DNA from: Flavobacterium sp. 20NA77.7
GTDB lineage: Bacteria > Bacteroidota > Bacteroidia > Flavobacteriales > Flavobacteriaceae
DNA: 64,000 bases
Assembly: GCF_031326205.1 (NCBI RefSeq)
Contig: NZ_CP133721.1
Span: 1,798,001 to 1,862,000, forward strand
Direction of reading: 5' to 3'
Made by a program: the position numbers and the translations under genes
The notes under the pieces: generated by a model
Database searches by the model: none
What the model saw: only the letters and a program-made list of their open reading frames with translations
Told to the model about the DNA's origin: nothing
In this document: piece by piece, positions 48,426 through 60,285 of the stretch
Layout: each line of letters opens with the position of its first letter
How positions within the stretch are numbered: the stretch's first letter is position 1

Positions 48426-49586
48426 ATGAACTATTTTTCTTCCAATTTTAAATTAGGTATTCTAGGTGGAGGCCAATTAGGCAAAATGCTTTTGCATGAC
48501 ACTCGAAAATTTGATATTCAAACCTATGTTTTGGATCCAAGTGAAGAAGCACCTTGTAAAATTGCTTGCAACCAATTCTTTCAGGGAGATTTGATGGATT
48601 TTGAGACCGTATATAAATTCGGAAAAAAAGTAGATATTTTAACTTTCGAAATCGAATTGGTGAACCTAGACGCATTAACACAATTAGAAGAAGAAGGAGT
48701 ACCGGTATATCCTTCGCCAAAAACCTTGAAATTGATTCAAAACAAAGGTATTCAAAAAGATTTTTACACCCAACACAATATTCCAACAGCACCGTACCAG
48801 CGATTTGAAAATCTTGAAAATCTAAAATCAGCAATCAACAGTCAGCAATCAACGCTTCAATTGCCTTTTGTTTGGAAGTGTACTGAATTTGGTTACGATG
48901 GTAATGGGGTCAAAGTAGTTCGAAAAGTAGCTGATTTAGACGAATTACCCAACGTAGAATGTATTGCCGAGGCAATGATCCCATTCAAAAACGAATTGGC
49001 CGTTATTGTATGTCGCAATCCTTCGGGCGAAATCAAAACCTATCCTGTGGTAGAAATGGAATTTCACCCCGAAGCCAATCAGGTAGAATATGTTATTTGT
49101 CCTGCGCGAATTGATGAGGAAGTAGCCCAAAAAGCCAGAGCCATTGCTTTGAATGTTTCCCAACAATTTCATCATGTGGGGTTATTAGCAGTGGAAATGT
49201 TTCAAACCGAAAATGACGAAATTCTAGTCAATGAGGTAGCGCCAAGACCACATAATTCAGGTCATTATTCTATTGAAGCAAGTTACACCTCACAATTTGA
49301 AAATCATTTGCGCGCGATTTTAGATTTACCTTTAGGCAATACTGATAGTAAAGTGGCCGGAATTATGGTCAATTTGGTAGGCGAAGAAAATTTTTCGGGC
49401 AATGTAATTTATAAAAATATTGAAAAAATACTAGACTGGGATGGTGTAACACCACACATCTACGGTAAAAAACAAACCCGCCCTTTTAGAAAAATGGGAC
49501 ACGTCACCATTGCAAACGAAGACGTAAACAAAGCAAGAAAAATAGCAGAGCAAGTAAAAAATACAATTAGAGTGATTAGCAAATAA
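48426..49586 (+). CDS. purK: N5-carboxyaminoimidazole ribonucleotide synthase
   Basis: ATP-grasp enzyme that carboxylates AIR in purine synthesis, 386 residues. LGILGGGQLGKMLLHDTR (about 10-27) is the N-terminal nucleotide-like fold. The ATP-grasp domain has FVWKCTEFGYDGNGVKVVRK and EILVNEVAPRPHNSGHYSIE (metal and ATP ligands), followed by the C-terminal KAGIM-like KVAGIMVNLVG block. Paired with purE 130 bases downstream, as PurK and PurE act in sequence. Confidence 0.96.
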   Translation: MNYFSSNFKLGILGGGQLGKMLLHDTRKFDIQTYVLDPSEEAPCKIACNQFFQGDLMDFETVYKFGKKVDILTFEIELVNLDALTQLEEEGVPVYPSPKTLKLIQNKGIQKDFYTQHNIPTAPYQRFENLENLKSAINSQQSTLQLPFVWKCTEFGYDGNGVKVVRKVADLDELPNVECIAEAMIPFKNELAVIVCRNPSGEIKTYPVVEMEFHPEANQVEYVICPARIDEEVAQKARAIALNVSQQFHHVGLLAVEMFQTENDEILVNEVAPRPHNSGHYSIEASYTSQFENHLRAILDLPLGNTDSKVAGIMVNLVGEENFSGNVIYKNIEKILDWDGVTPHIYGKKQTRPFRKMGHVTIANEDVNKARKIAEQVKNTIRVISK

Positions 49587-49675
49587 AACAATGTATCAAT
49601 TTGAAAATTTGAAAATGTATTTGCTTTTTTAATTTTTTTAAAATTTAAACAAAAAAACAACCAAAACCCTACTCA

Positions 49676-49711
49676 CCCCTAGTAGGAATTCCCCCTTTGG
49701 GGGTTAGGGGG
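49676..49711 (+). other. Two-tier GC-rich hairpin just before purE
   Basis: Inner stem CCCCC (49691-49695) / GGGGG (49699-49703) with a TTT loop, outer pairing CCCCTA (49676-49681) / TAGGGG (49705-49710). It is a GC island in an AT-rich spacer and ends 6 bases before the purE ATG, where it would fold over the initiation region. Similar GC-rich palindromes are, from memory, common dispersed elements in Flavobacterium. Confidence 0.6.
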
Positions 49712-49716
49712 CTAAT

Positions 49717-50199
49717 ATGAAAGTAGCCATCATCATGGGAAGCATTTCGGATATGCCGGTAATGCAAGACGCCATAGACATTTTAAAAGAATTTGGAATC
49801 GAAACCGAAGTAGATATTGTTTCGGCACATAGAACTCCTGAAAAATTAGTGGATTTCAGTACAAAGGCACACGAAAGAGGGATTTCGGTTATTATTGCGG
49901 GTGCAGGTGGTGCGGCACATTTGCCTGGAATGGTGGCTTCTATGAGCCCACTTCCTGTAATTGGAGTCCCTGTAAAATCAAGTAATTCGATTGACGGTTG
50001 GGATTCGGTTTTATCAATTTTGCAAATGCCGGGCGGAGTTCCTGTAGCTACAGTAGCATTGAACGGAGCTAAAAACGCAGGAATCTTGGCAGCTCAAATC
50101 ATCGGAAGTGCTGACAACACTGTTTTAAACCGAATAATTGCCTACAAACTAAGCCTAAAAGACGCCGTTATAAAAGCATCAGAAGGATTGAAAAAATAA
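49717..50199 (+). CDS. purE: N5-carboxyaminoimidazole ribonucleotide mutase
   Basis: Converts N5-CAIR to CAIR, 160 residues (class I PurE). VAIIMGSISDMPVMQDAIDI with the SxSD motif, VSAHRTPEKLVDF with the catalytic His, IIAGAGGAAHLPGMVAS and GVPVKSSNSIDGWDSVLSI are the family signature. Preceded by purK. A strong hairpin sits directly upstream of its start codon, and an inverted repeat follows the stop. Confidence 0.97.
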   Translation: MKVAIIMGSISDMPVMQDAIDILKEFGIETEVDIVSAHRTPEKLVDFSTKAHERGISVIIAGAGGAAHLPGMVASMSPLPVIGVPVKSSNSIDGWDSVLSILQMPGGVPVATVALNGAKNAGILAAQIIGSADNTVLNRIIAYKLSLKDAVIKASEGLKK

Positions 50200-50205
50200 T
50201 AATAA

Positions 50206-50281
50206 AACCATTAAGGGATTAAGGTTCTTTAAGATTTTGATGTAGCAATCCTTCTTAATTTTTCTTAATCTCTTAATGGTT
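50206..50281. repeat. Inverted repeat between purE and the M3 peptidase gene
   Basis: 18-base arms AACCATTAAGGGATTAAG (50206-50223) and CTTAATCTCTTAATGGTT (50264-50281) pair with a single G-T, around a 40-base loop that contains further AATCCTT/AAGATT-type matches. No T run follows, so it is not a classical terminator. Confidence 0.65.
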
Positions 50282-50306
50282 AAAAATAAAGAAACTAAAT
50301 TGCACA

Positions 50307-52334
50307 ATGAACATCTTAACCTCAACATACACTACCAAATACAATGCAGCGCCTTTCTCTCAAATTCAAATGAGCGATTACCAACCTGCTTTTGAAACCA
50401 CTATTGCAGCAGCGCGCGCAGAAATTGATGCGATTACTCATAATCCAGCGAAGCCTACTTTTGAAAACACCATCGAAGCTTTGGATTTTTCAGGACAAAC
50501 TTTAGATCGTTTATCCTCTATTTTCTTCAATTTGAATTCGGCAGAAACCTGTGACGAAATGCAGAAAATCGCACAAGAAGTTTCGCCTTTACTAACAGCG
50601 TTTAGCAATGATGTTTCGTTAAACGAAGCCTTATTTCTACGAGTGAAAGCAGTGTACGACCAAAGAAATGAATTGAGTTTATCTCCAGAACAAGCCACTT
50701 TATTGGATAAGAAATACAAAAGTTTTGCTCGCAATGGAGCACTACTTAGCGAAGATAAAAAATCACGCTTACGCGAAATCGATACTGAATTAGCCAAATT
50801 AAAACTGACTTTTGGTGAAAATGTATTGGCAGAAACCAATAACTACCAACTGCACATTACCAACGAAGCCGACTTAAAAGGATTGCCCGAAGGGGCTATT
50901 GAAATGGCTCGTTCTTTGGCCGAATCCAAAGAGAAAGAAGGTTGGATTTTTACCTTAGACTTTCCGAGTTACCTGCCTTTTGTAACCTATGCGGATAACC
51001 GCGAATTGCGAAAGGAAATTACCATTGCCGCAGGAAAAAAAGCCTTTCAAAACAACGAGTTCGACAACCAAGAAATTACGTTACAAATTGCTAAACTACG
51101 TTACGAACGCGCTAATTTATTAGGCTATGAAACCCACGCACACTTTGTTTTAGAAGAGCGCATGGCACAAAACCCTAATCAAGTAAAAACATTTTTAAAT
51201 GATTTGTTAGCCAAAGCCAAACCGGCAGCCGAAAAAGAGTTTGCGCAATTAACGGCTTTCGCCAAAGAATTAGACGGCATTGACCAATTAGAAAAATGGG
51301 ACGGACCCTATTATTCAGAAAAATTGAAACAAAAATTATTCAATTTAGATGACGAGCTTTTAAAACCGTATTTCAAATTAGAAAATGTATTGAATGGTGC
51401 CTTTACCATTGCAAATAAACTATTCGGATTAACATTCAAAGAAATCGACACTATTGACAAATACCACCCCGATGTACAGACTTTTGAAGTCATAGATGAG
51501 AAAAACGAATTAGTAGCGTTATTCTATGCCGATTTTTTTCCAAGAAAAGGCAAACGAAATGGAGCTTGGATGACCTCTTTTAAACCACAATACATTCAAA
51601 ATGGCGTAAACGAAAGACCACATATTTCCAATGTGTGCAATTTTACACCGCCTACCCCAACTAAACCTTCACTCTTAACATTCAACGAAGTAACTACCTT
51701 GTTTCATGAATTTGGACACGGTTTGCACGGCATGTTGGCTAACACCAACTATCCAAGTTTATCGGGAACTTCGGTATATTGGGATTTTGTGGAATTGCCT
51801 TCGCAAATGATGGAAAACTGGTGTTACGAACCTGAGGCTTTGGCTTTATTTGCTAAACATTATAAAACAGGCGAAATCATTCCGCAAGAATATGTGGAAA
51901 AAATCAAAGAAAGTGCCAGTTTCTTAGAAGGAATGGCCACCTTACGCCAATTGAGTTTTGGATTATTAGACATGGCATTTCACAGCAATAATCCAACAGG
52001 AATTACAGATATCAAAGCGTTTGAAAAAACGGCTTTTGAAGGCACAAGTCTGTATCCTGATGTAGCCGAAAATTGCATGAGTGTTTCTTTCTCTCATATT
52101 TTTCAAGGAGGGTATTCTTCGGGATATTACAGTTACAAATGGGCTGAAGTTTTGGATGCCGATGCTTTTGCGTATTTCCAAGAAAAAGGCATTTTCAACA
52201 CAGAAGTGGCTACAAAATTCAAAGAAAACATCCTCTCAAAAGGTGGAACTGAACACCCGATGACATTGTACAAACGTTTTAGAGGGCAAGAACCAAAACC
52301 AGAAGCCTTATTGAAACGAGCTGGGTTGATTTAA
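50307..52334 (+). CDS. dcp: M3-family peptidyl-dipeptidase (Dcp-like)
   Basis: Zinc metallopeptidase of the thimet oligopeptidase family, 675 residues. The zinc motif HEFGHGLHG starts at residue 467, with the third ligand in the SVYWDFVELPSQMMENW region and the helical upper domain before it. No signal peptide is visible, so it acts in the cytoplasm. PYYSEKLKQ and YSSGYYSYKWAEVLDADAFA are conserved with Dcp/PrlC. Dcp versus PrlC is not separated with certainty. The structured element 52348-52446 follows its stop. Confidence 0.9.
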   Translation: MNILTSTYTTKYNAAPFSQIQMSDYQPAFETTIAAARAEIDAITHNPAKPTFENTIEALDFSGQTLDRLSSIFFNLNSAETCDEMQKIAQEVSPLLTAFSNDVSLNEALFLRVKAVYDQRNELSLSPEQATLLDKKYKSFARNGALLSEDKKSRLREIDTELAKLKLTFGENVLAETNNYQLHITNEADLKGLPEGAIEMARSLAESKEKEGWIFTLDFPSYLPFVTYADNRELRKEITIAAGKKAFQNNEFDNQEITLQIAKLRYERANLLGYETHAHFVLEERMAQNPNQVKTFLNDLLAKAKPAAEKEFAQLTAFAKELDGIDQLEKWDGPYYSEKLKQKLFNLDDELLKPYFKLENVLNGAFTIANKLFGLTFKEIDTIDKYHPDVQTFEVIDEKNELVALFYADFFPRKGKRNGAWMTSFKPQYIQNGVNERPHISNVCNFTPPTPTKPSLLTFNEVTTLFHEFGHGLHGMLANTNYPSLSGTSVYWDFVELPSQMMENWCYEPEALALFAKHYKTGEIIPQEYVEKIKESASFLEGMATLRQLSFGLLDMAFHSNNPTGITDIKAFEKTAFEGTSLYPDVAENCMSVSFSHIFQGGYSSGYYSYKWAEVLDADAFAYFQEKGIFNTEVATKFKENILSKGGTEHPMTLYKRFRGQEPKPEALLKRAGLI

Positions 52335-52347
52335 ATCGTTTTTTTTT

Positions 52348-52446
52348 GCGTTAGGGATAGAGGCGGCATCCTTTTCATGGCGGACTGAAGTACTCGAAGT
52401 CCACTATGAAAAGATAAAGCCAAAAGCCCGACCCGAAGGGAAACGC
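52348..52446. ncRNA. Structured ~100-nt intergenic element (candidate RNA or REP-like repeat)
   Basis: Ends GCGTT (52348-52352) and AACGC (52442-52446) can pair. Inside, CTTTTCAT (52371-52378) pairs with ATGAAAAG (52406-52413) and, within it, GGACT (52382-52386) with AGTCC (52398-52402). The flanks GGGATAGAGGCGGCATCC and AAAGATAAAGCC...CCCGAAGGG resemble the flavobacterial repeat family seen at 8645-8783. It fills the convergent gap between two gene ends. Whether it is transcribed as an RNA or is only a repeat is not known. Confidence 0.45.
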
Positions 52447-52453
52447 CCAAAAG

Positions 52454-53487
52454 CTAGAGCTTTAAAATATGCTGCAATAAATGAATTTGATTTTTAGCTC
52501 GATTTAGATTTTGTTCTGGGTAATTGCAATGATAGTAAATATCACCATTCAAATAATCAGTCAAGAAACGTAACCCTTGAATATAAACGATTACCTGTGG
52601 CGCATAGGGTAAATTTTCCAATTCAATATCAGTTAAAAAAGAACGTGTTTCAGACAAAAAACCATCCGTTAAAGCGTAATAAATTTTAACATTGAATACC
52701 CCTTCTGGATTAGGATCATCTTCTAATTTTGTGTTAGTGTAAGAACGAATCATATCGCCGTAATCATATAAAATCGTACCAAACATCAAAGTATCCCAAT
52801 CAATAATGGCTTTAGGCTGATGTGTCGTGACATCAAAAAGCACATTGCTAATTTTAGGATCGGCATGAATGAGTCGAACAGGCAATCTTTTTTCTTGTTG
52901 TAATTGTATCCATTTTTGGGGTAAATCTTTATGCTTGAGCATCCAATCTAACTCGGTTTTTGCTTTGATTAGTCGTTCTTTTGTAGCCAATTGAAAGGCT
53001 TGTTGAAAAGCTTCAATTCTACTTTTTGTGTCTAAAAAATTTGGTAAAACAGCTTGAATTTGGTTTAGTTCAATTCCATTTAAAAAGGTATAGAATTGAC
53101 CAAAAAAAGAACCTACTTGGAATGCTTGATTTGAATTTTCCACAACATTAATAGTGTAACTATTTTCAATTTGTTCCAACATCCGCCAAGTGTCACCTTC
53201 AAAATTGAGTTCATTTCCACCTTCAGCGGTCTCGCACAATTCCAATACAGGATGTGGGTAATTCATTGATTTTAAACAACTACTTACTAATGAAATATTT
53301 GAATGAATTGCCTTGGGATTTTGAAAAATAGCGGTATTGATTTTTTGCAAAATATACTTTTTTCTCAGTGCGCCTAGGACTACCTCAACGCTATACGTCG
53401 AATTAATTAAACCATCTGCAACAGGAGAAATGACAGCCACTTCAGCCTGAGGTAAAAAATGACAAATGATATTATTTAGTGTTGGAT

Positions 53488-53497
<10 letters not shown>
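52454..53497 (-). CDS. NahK-like sugar kinase (APH-type phosphotransferase family)
   Basis: A 347-residue aminoglycoside-phosphotransferase-fold kinase. HADPKISNVLFD (211-222, catalytic Asp213) and IIDWDTLMFG (231-240, metal Asp) followed by LYDYGDMIRSYTNT match N-acetylhexosamine 1-kinases (NahK) better than drug kinases. It overlaps the preceding nucleotidyltransferase gene by 10 bases. With the GH109-type enzyme upstream, a role in phosphorylating GalNAc or GlcNAc at C1 is inferred from family and neighbours. Confidence 0.82.
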
Positions 53498-55810
<2,313 letters not shown>

Positions 55811-55840
55811 CTAATTTAATAAAATAAAAAACACGAACAG

Positions 55841-56620
55841 CTAGAAATTTTTTTTAATCAATAAAAGCAACACACACCAAAAAATGGGGATACTTTCTAC
55901 CCAAAATAGTGTATAATACCTTGACCTTTTTGTAGAGGTGAAAAAGATAATCAGTACAGTAATAAATGATATAAAAAGATTAACCGAGAAAAGCAGCCCG
56001 TTTTTTGCATTCATACTAAAATTAAATTCTAAAAAAATGAAGAGCAATATGGCTAAATACCCAAAAATCTTTGTTTTTTCAATACCAAACCGTTGAGGCA
56101 ATGTTTGCATTTTCTTGTTATCAGAAGCACTATCTAAAATTTCGAATGGTACTAATAAGGCAAACAGTATTAAAACACGTTGTATAAAGAGTAACAAATC
56201 GAATCTATTGGCAATAAAAAAAGGTATCCCGAGTGTAACTAAACTAACTACAAAAGAAACTATAACTAATTTTAACCAGCCTATTTTTCTCAAATAAGGA
56301 TAAGCCACTACAAGTATGCCTCCTACAAACAATCCTTTCTGTTCAGCATAGGTTAATTTAATGTAAAACAGCAAACATAAAAGTAATGCCAAAAATGTTA
56401 TCCACAGTAACAATTTATATTTTTTTGTTTTATTGAAAACTGTGTAATATTTCAAAAAATTATAGCTGCAAATAGAACCGAAAAATACAACTAGGTAATA
56501 AAACGAAGAAATAGTAATTTGATAAGATAAACTGGTAATTTTTAACAAGCAAAAAATAGCCACAGCAACATGAATAGAAGCGTTTATATAGAAATTGATT
56601 ATTTTTTTAAGTTTATTCAT
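55841..56620 (-). CDS. UbiA-superfamily-like membrane protein with degenerate first motif
   Basis: 259 residues, about eight membrane helices. The second UbiA motif is seen as DSASDNKKMQTLPQRFG (163-179), with D163 and D167. The first Asp-rich motif position reads YNFLKYY (53-59) with Asn but no Asp. Real UbiA enzymes need both motifs for prenyl diphosphate. It could be a divergent or inactive prenyltransferase or have another substrate. It lies alone, upstream of gcvP on the other strand; the 173-base divergent gap holds the gcvP promoter. Confidence 0.7.
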   Translation of the reverse strand: MNKLKKIINFYINASIHVAVAIFCLLKITSLSYQITISSFYYLVVFFGSICSYNFLKYYTVFNKTKKYKLLLWITFLALLLCLLFYIKLTYAEQKGLFVGGILVVAYPYLRKIGWLKLVIVSFVVSLVTLGIPFFIANRFDLLLFIQRVLILFALLVPFEILDSASDNKKMQTLPQRFGIEKTKIFGYLAILLFIFLEFNFSMNAKNGLLFSVNLFISFITVLIIFFTSTKRSRYYTLFWVESIPIFWCVLLLLIKKNF

Positions 56621-56697
56621 AGCACAAAAATATTGAATATGTTAATAACTACTTGTTTTGGTTTATAAATTCTTAAAAAATTAGAGGTTTTATAGCT

Positions 56698-56726
56698 TTT
56701 GTTTAAGAGATTAATAAGTACATTTG
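56698..56726 (+). promoter_or_regulatory. Promoter for gcvP
   Basis: TTTG at 56698-56701, a 17-base spacer, then TACATTTG (56719-56726), a full TANNTTTG match, 68 bases before the start codon. A second TANNTTTG match (TATATTTG, 56783-56790) abuts the start and is probably chance. Confidence 0.55.
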
Positions 56727-56793
56727 TTACCCAATTAAACACTAGAAATCTTTCTGATTTTAAACACAACTTTATAGCTATTTATATTTGACA

Positions 56794-59637
56794 ATGAGAA
56801 CAGATGCATTTGCTTTACGCCATTTAGGTCCTAGAGAAACAGACTTAAATCACATGTTAAACACAATTGGTGTAGCTTCATTAGACCAATTAATTTTTGA
56901 GACCATCCCCGCTGATATTCGTCTTAAAAAAGAATTAGAATTAGACACACCTATGACCGAGTTTGAGTATTTGTCTCACATTCAAGAATTAGGTAAAAAA
57001 AATAAAGTTTTCAAATCATATATCGGTTTAGGGTATCACCCTGCTGTTATTCCTGCCGTAATTCAAAGAAATATTTTTGAAAACCCAGGTTGGTACACCG
57101 CTTATACACCCTACCAAGCAGAAATCGCACAAGGTCGTTTGGAAGCTATTTTAAACTATCAAACTACCATTATAGAATTAACAGGAATGGAAATCGCTAA
57201 TGCTTCATTGCTTGATGAAGGGACTGCAGCAGCCGAAGCAATGGCTTTGTTATTTGATGTGCGTTCTCGTGACCAAAAGAAAAACAACGTAGACAAATTC
57301 TACGTTTCAGAAGAAATATTACCTCAAACCTTATCGGTATTACAAACACGCGCTACTCCAAAAGGAATAGAATTAGTGGTTGGAAATCATGAAACATTTG
57401 ATTTCTCCTCTGATTTCTTTGGAGCCATGTTGCAATATCCTGGGAAATATGGTCAAGTTAATGACTATGCTGGTTTTATTGCCAAAGCACATACTAACGA
57501 AATAAAAGTTGCTGTAGCAGCGGATCTTTTATCTTTAGCCAAATTAACTCCTCCGGGAGAAATGGGAGCTGATGTAGTGGTAGGAACTTCACAACGATTT
57601 GGGATTCCAATGGGTTATGGTGGCCCACACGCGGCTTATTTTGCAACCAAAGAAGAGCACAAACGATCAATGCCGGGAAGAATCATTGGTGTAACCATTG
57701 ATGCCAATGGAAATAGAGCTTTACGAATGGCTTTGGGAACTCGTGAGCAACACATCAAACGTGAAAAAGCAACTTCAAACATCTGTACTGCTCAAGTTTT
57801 ATTAGCGGTTATGGCTGGAATGTACGCTGTTTACCACGGACCAAAAGGATTAAAATACATTGCCAATAAAGTGCATGCTTCGGCAGTGACTTTGGCGGAA
57901 GCCTTAAATCAATTAGGTGTTTACCAAACCAATACCGCTTTCTTCGATACCCTTTTAGTAAAAGCGGATGCTTCGAAAGTAAAAGCCGTAGCAGAGAAAA
58001 ACGAAGTAAACTTCTTTTATGTAGATGGCGAAACCATTTCAATTTCGTTGAATGAAACCACTTCATTAGCAGATTTAAACCAAATTGTATCCATTTTTGC
58101 GGAAGCATTAGGAAAGTCAAATGTAACAGTTAGCGAATTAGCTAATGAGTCAGCAATTCCTGCTGATTTGGTTAGAACTAGCTCTTTCTTGCAACACGAA
58201 GTATTTAACAACCATCATTCTGAAAGTCAGTTGATGCGTTATATCAAAAAATTAGAGCGCAAAGATTTGTCCTTGAACCATTCCATGATTTCTTTAGGTT
58301 CTTGTACGATGAAATTGAACGCTGCAGCCGAAATGTTGCCTTTGTCAATGGCTAATTGGAACAGCATTCACCCGTTTGCTCCTGTTGAACAAGCAGAAGG
58401 GTACCAAATCATGTTGAAAAAATTAGAGCAACAATTGAATGTAGTTACTGGGTTTGCTGGAACTACTTTGCAACCAAATTCGGGAGCACAAGGGGAATAT
58501 GCTGGTTTAATGACCATCAGAGCTTATCATTTGTCAAGAGGAGACCACCACAGAAATGTGTGCTTAATTCCTTCTTCGGCACACGGAACCAATCCAGCAT
58601 CGGCAGCGATGGCGGGAATGGAAATTATCGTAACCAAAACTACTCCAGAAGGAAATATTGATGTAGAAGATTTACGCACCAGAGCCATTGAGTACAAAGA
58701 CCGTTTGTCTTGTTTAATGGTAACCTATCCTTCTACACATGGTGTTTTTGAAAGTTCGATTATCGAAATCACAAATCTAATTCACGAAAATGGTGGATTA
58801 GTCTATATGGATGGTGCCAATATGAATGCACAAGTAGGATTAACTAATCCTGCTACTATTGGCGCTGACGTTTGTCACTTGAACTTACACAAAACCTTCG
58901 CTATTCCTCATGGTGGTGGTGGCCCCGGTGTTGGTCCAATTTGTGTCAACGAAAAATTAGTGCCGTTTTTACCGACAAATCCAATTATTCCAACAGGTGG
59001 AAATCAAGCCATTTCAGCCATTTCAGCAGCACCTTACGGATCGGCTTTAGTGTGTTTAATTTCGTATGGCTACATTTCGATGTTAGGCTCCGAAGGATTG
59101 ACCAATGCGACCAAGTATGCGATTTTGAACGCTAATTATATGAAAGCGCGTTTAGAAGACCACTACCCTGTATTGTATTCAGGTGAAATGGGAAGAGCGG
59201 CTCACGAAATGATTTTGGATTGTCGTGCATTTAAACAACAAGGAGTTGAAGTTACAGATATTGCCAAACGTTTAATGGATTATGGTTTCCACGCTCCAAC
59301 GGTTTCCTTCCCAGTTGCAGGAACTTTGATGATTGAACCTACCGAATCGGAAGATGTAGCAGAATTAGACCGTTTTTGCGATGCGATGATTGCTATCAGA
59401 AAAGAAATTGCAGCTGTAACTGCTGACAATCACAATACGGTTTTACACAATGCTCCTCATACACAAGCGATGCTTACGGCTGATGTTTGGAACTTCCCAT
59501 ACACCAGAGAGCAAGCCGCTTTTCCATTGGAATACATTGCAGAAAATAAATTTTGGCCAAGTGTACGTCGTGTGGATGATGCTTACGGAGATCGAAATTT
59601 AGTTTGTTCTTGTGCGCCAATTGAAGCCTATATGTAA
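56794..59637 (+). CDS. gcvP: Glycine dehydrogenase (P protein)
   Basis: Decarboxylating PLP enzyme of the glycine cleavage system, about 947 residues (fused P1-P2 form). The start is the ATG at 56794 ([15 protein letters not shown]), matching family N-termini; an earlier in-frame TTG at 56788 adds two residues. [40 protein letters not shown] and the C-terminal PLP-lysine block [18 protein letters not shown] (about 693-710) are seen. gcvT and gcvH are not adjacent. A hairpin terminator follows. Confidence 0.96.
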   Translation: MRTDAFALRHLGPRETDLNHMLNTIGVASLDQLIFETIPADIRLKKELELDTPMTEFEYLSHIQELGKKNKVFKSYIGLGYHPAVIPAVIQRNIFENPGWYTAYTPYQAEIAQGRLEAILNYQTTIIELTGMEIANASLLDEGTAAAEAMALLFDVRSRDQKKNNVDKFYVSEEILPQTLSVLQTRATPKGIELVVGNHETFDFSSDFFGAMLQYPGKYGQVNDYAGFIAKAHTNEIKVAVAADLLSLAKLTPPGEMGADVVVGTSQRFGIPMGYGGPHAAYFATKEEHKRSMPGRIIGVTIDANGNRALRMALGTREQHIKREKATSNICTAQVLLAVMAGMYAVYHGPKGLKYIANKVHASAVTLAEALNQLGVYQTNTAFFDTLLVKADASKVKAVAEKNEVNFFYVDGETISISLNETTSLADLNQIVSIFAEALGKSNVTVSELANESAIPADLVRTSSFLQHEVFNNHHSESQLMRYIKKLERKDLSLNHSMISLGSCTMKLNAAAEMLPLSMANWNSIHPFAPVEQAEGYQIMLKKLEQQLNVVTGFAGTTLQPNSGAQGEYAGLMTIRAYHLSRGDHHRNVCLIPSSAHGTNPASAAMAGMEIIVTKTTPEGNIDVEDLRTRAIEYKDRLSCLMVTYPSTHGVFESSIIEITNLIHENGGLVYMDGANMNAQVGLTNPATIGADVCHLNLHKTFAIPHGGGGPGVGPICVNEKLVPFLPTNPIIPTGGNQAISAISAAPYGSALVCLISYGYISMLGSEGLTNATKYAILNANYMKARLEDHYPVLYSGEMGRAAHEMILDCRAFKQQGVEVTDIAKRLMDYGFHAPTVSFPVAGTLMIEPTESEDVAELDRFCDAMIAIRKEIAAVTADNHNTVLHNAPHTQAMLTADVWNFPYTREQAAFPLEYIAENKFWPSVRRVDDAYGDRNLVCSCAPIEAYM

Positions 59638-59669
59638 GCTTTAGTCTAAAGTTTCAGTTTTAAAAGTTT

Positions 59670-59706
59670 AAAAGTTCAAGGTTATATTTAATCTTGAACT
59701 TTTTTA
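59670..59706 (+). terminator. Terminator after gcvP, nested in a larger inverted repeat
   Basis: 11-bp perfect stem AAAAGTTCAAG (59670-59680) / CTTGAACTTTT (59693-59703) followed by Ts. Farther out, TTTAGTCTAAAGT and ACTTGAGACTAAG (about 59640-59735) form a looser inverted repeat around it. Confidence 0.75.
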
Positions 59707-59779
59707 CAACTTGAAACTTGACTTGAGACTAAGTCGAACAGAGCGAAGCTAAACCTAAAACTCCAAATTTTTTTTCAAA

Positions 59780-60151
59780 ATGAAAGATATAGAAACGCGA
59801 GAGGATATACTTTTAATCATGAGAAATTTTTATGATCGATTATTAAAAGATCAGTCCATCAATTTCTTTTTCACTCACGCTACAGAAGTAGAGCACCATT
59901 TAGAAAAACACTTTGAAATATTAGCTAATTTTTGGGAACAAGGTTTGTTTTTAAAAGGTGGATATAGCAATAATATGTTTCAAATTCATAAAAACATTCA
60001 CGACAAACATCCTTTTGTACAAGAACATTATGAAATTTGGCTTGATTATTTTTACAGTTCAATAGATGAAAATTTTGAAGGTAAAAATGCCGACATGATG
60101 AAAACTATGGCACTAAACATGGCTACGGTAATGAAAATTAAATTCTCATAA
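59780..60151 (+). CDS. Group III truncated haemoglobin
   Basis: 123-residue globin fold. The N-terminal TREDILLIMRNFYDRLL carries the B-helix Phe/Tyr pair (Tyr18 as the distal residue). The proximal His is most likely His70 in MFQIHKNIHDKHPF, and WLDYFYSSIDENFEG is typical of the TrHb3 H-helix region. Characterised relatives bind O2 or NO; in Campylobacter the member affects respiration under NO stress. Placed after gcvP and before the KAS III gene; the neighbours give no clear link. Confidence 0.85.
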   Translation: MKDIETREDILLIMRNFYDRLLKDQSINFFFTHATEVEHHLEKHFEILANFWEQGLFLKGGYSNNMFQIHKNIHDKHPFVQEHYEIWLDYFYSSIDENFEGKNADMMKTMALNMATVMKIKFS

Positions 60152-60285
60152 AACGTAACATCAAATTTAATTTTTTATATTTAATAAGCCTTTTTTTACG
60201 ATATCAATAATTATTAGCTTTAAATACCATTTTTTAGTAATTTCTAATCATAAATTAGTAATTTCGTTACTCAAAATTATCCATT

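Noticed and set aside
56783..56790. TATATTTG as the main gcvP promoter
   Set aside because: It abuts the start codon and has no TTG at the right spacing; the upstream TTTG-N17-TACATTTG is a better fit.
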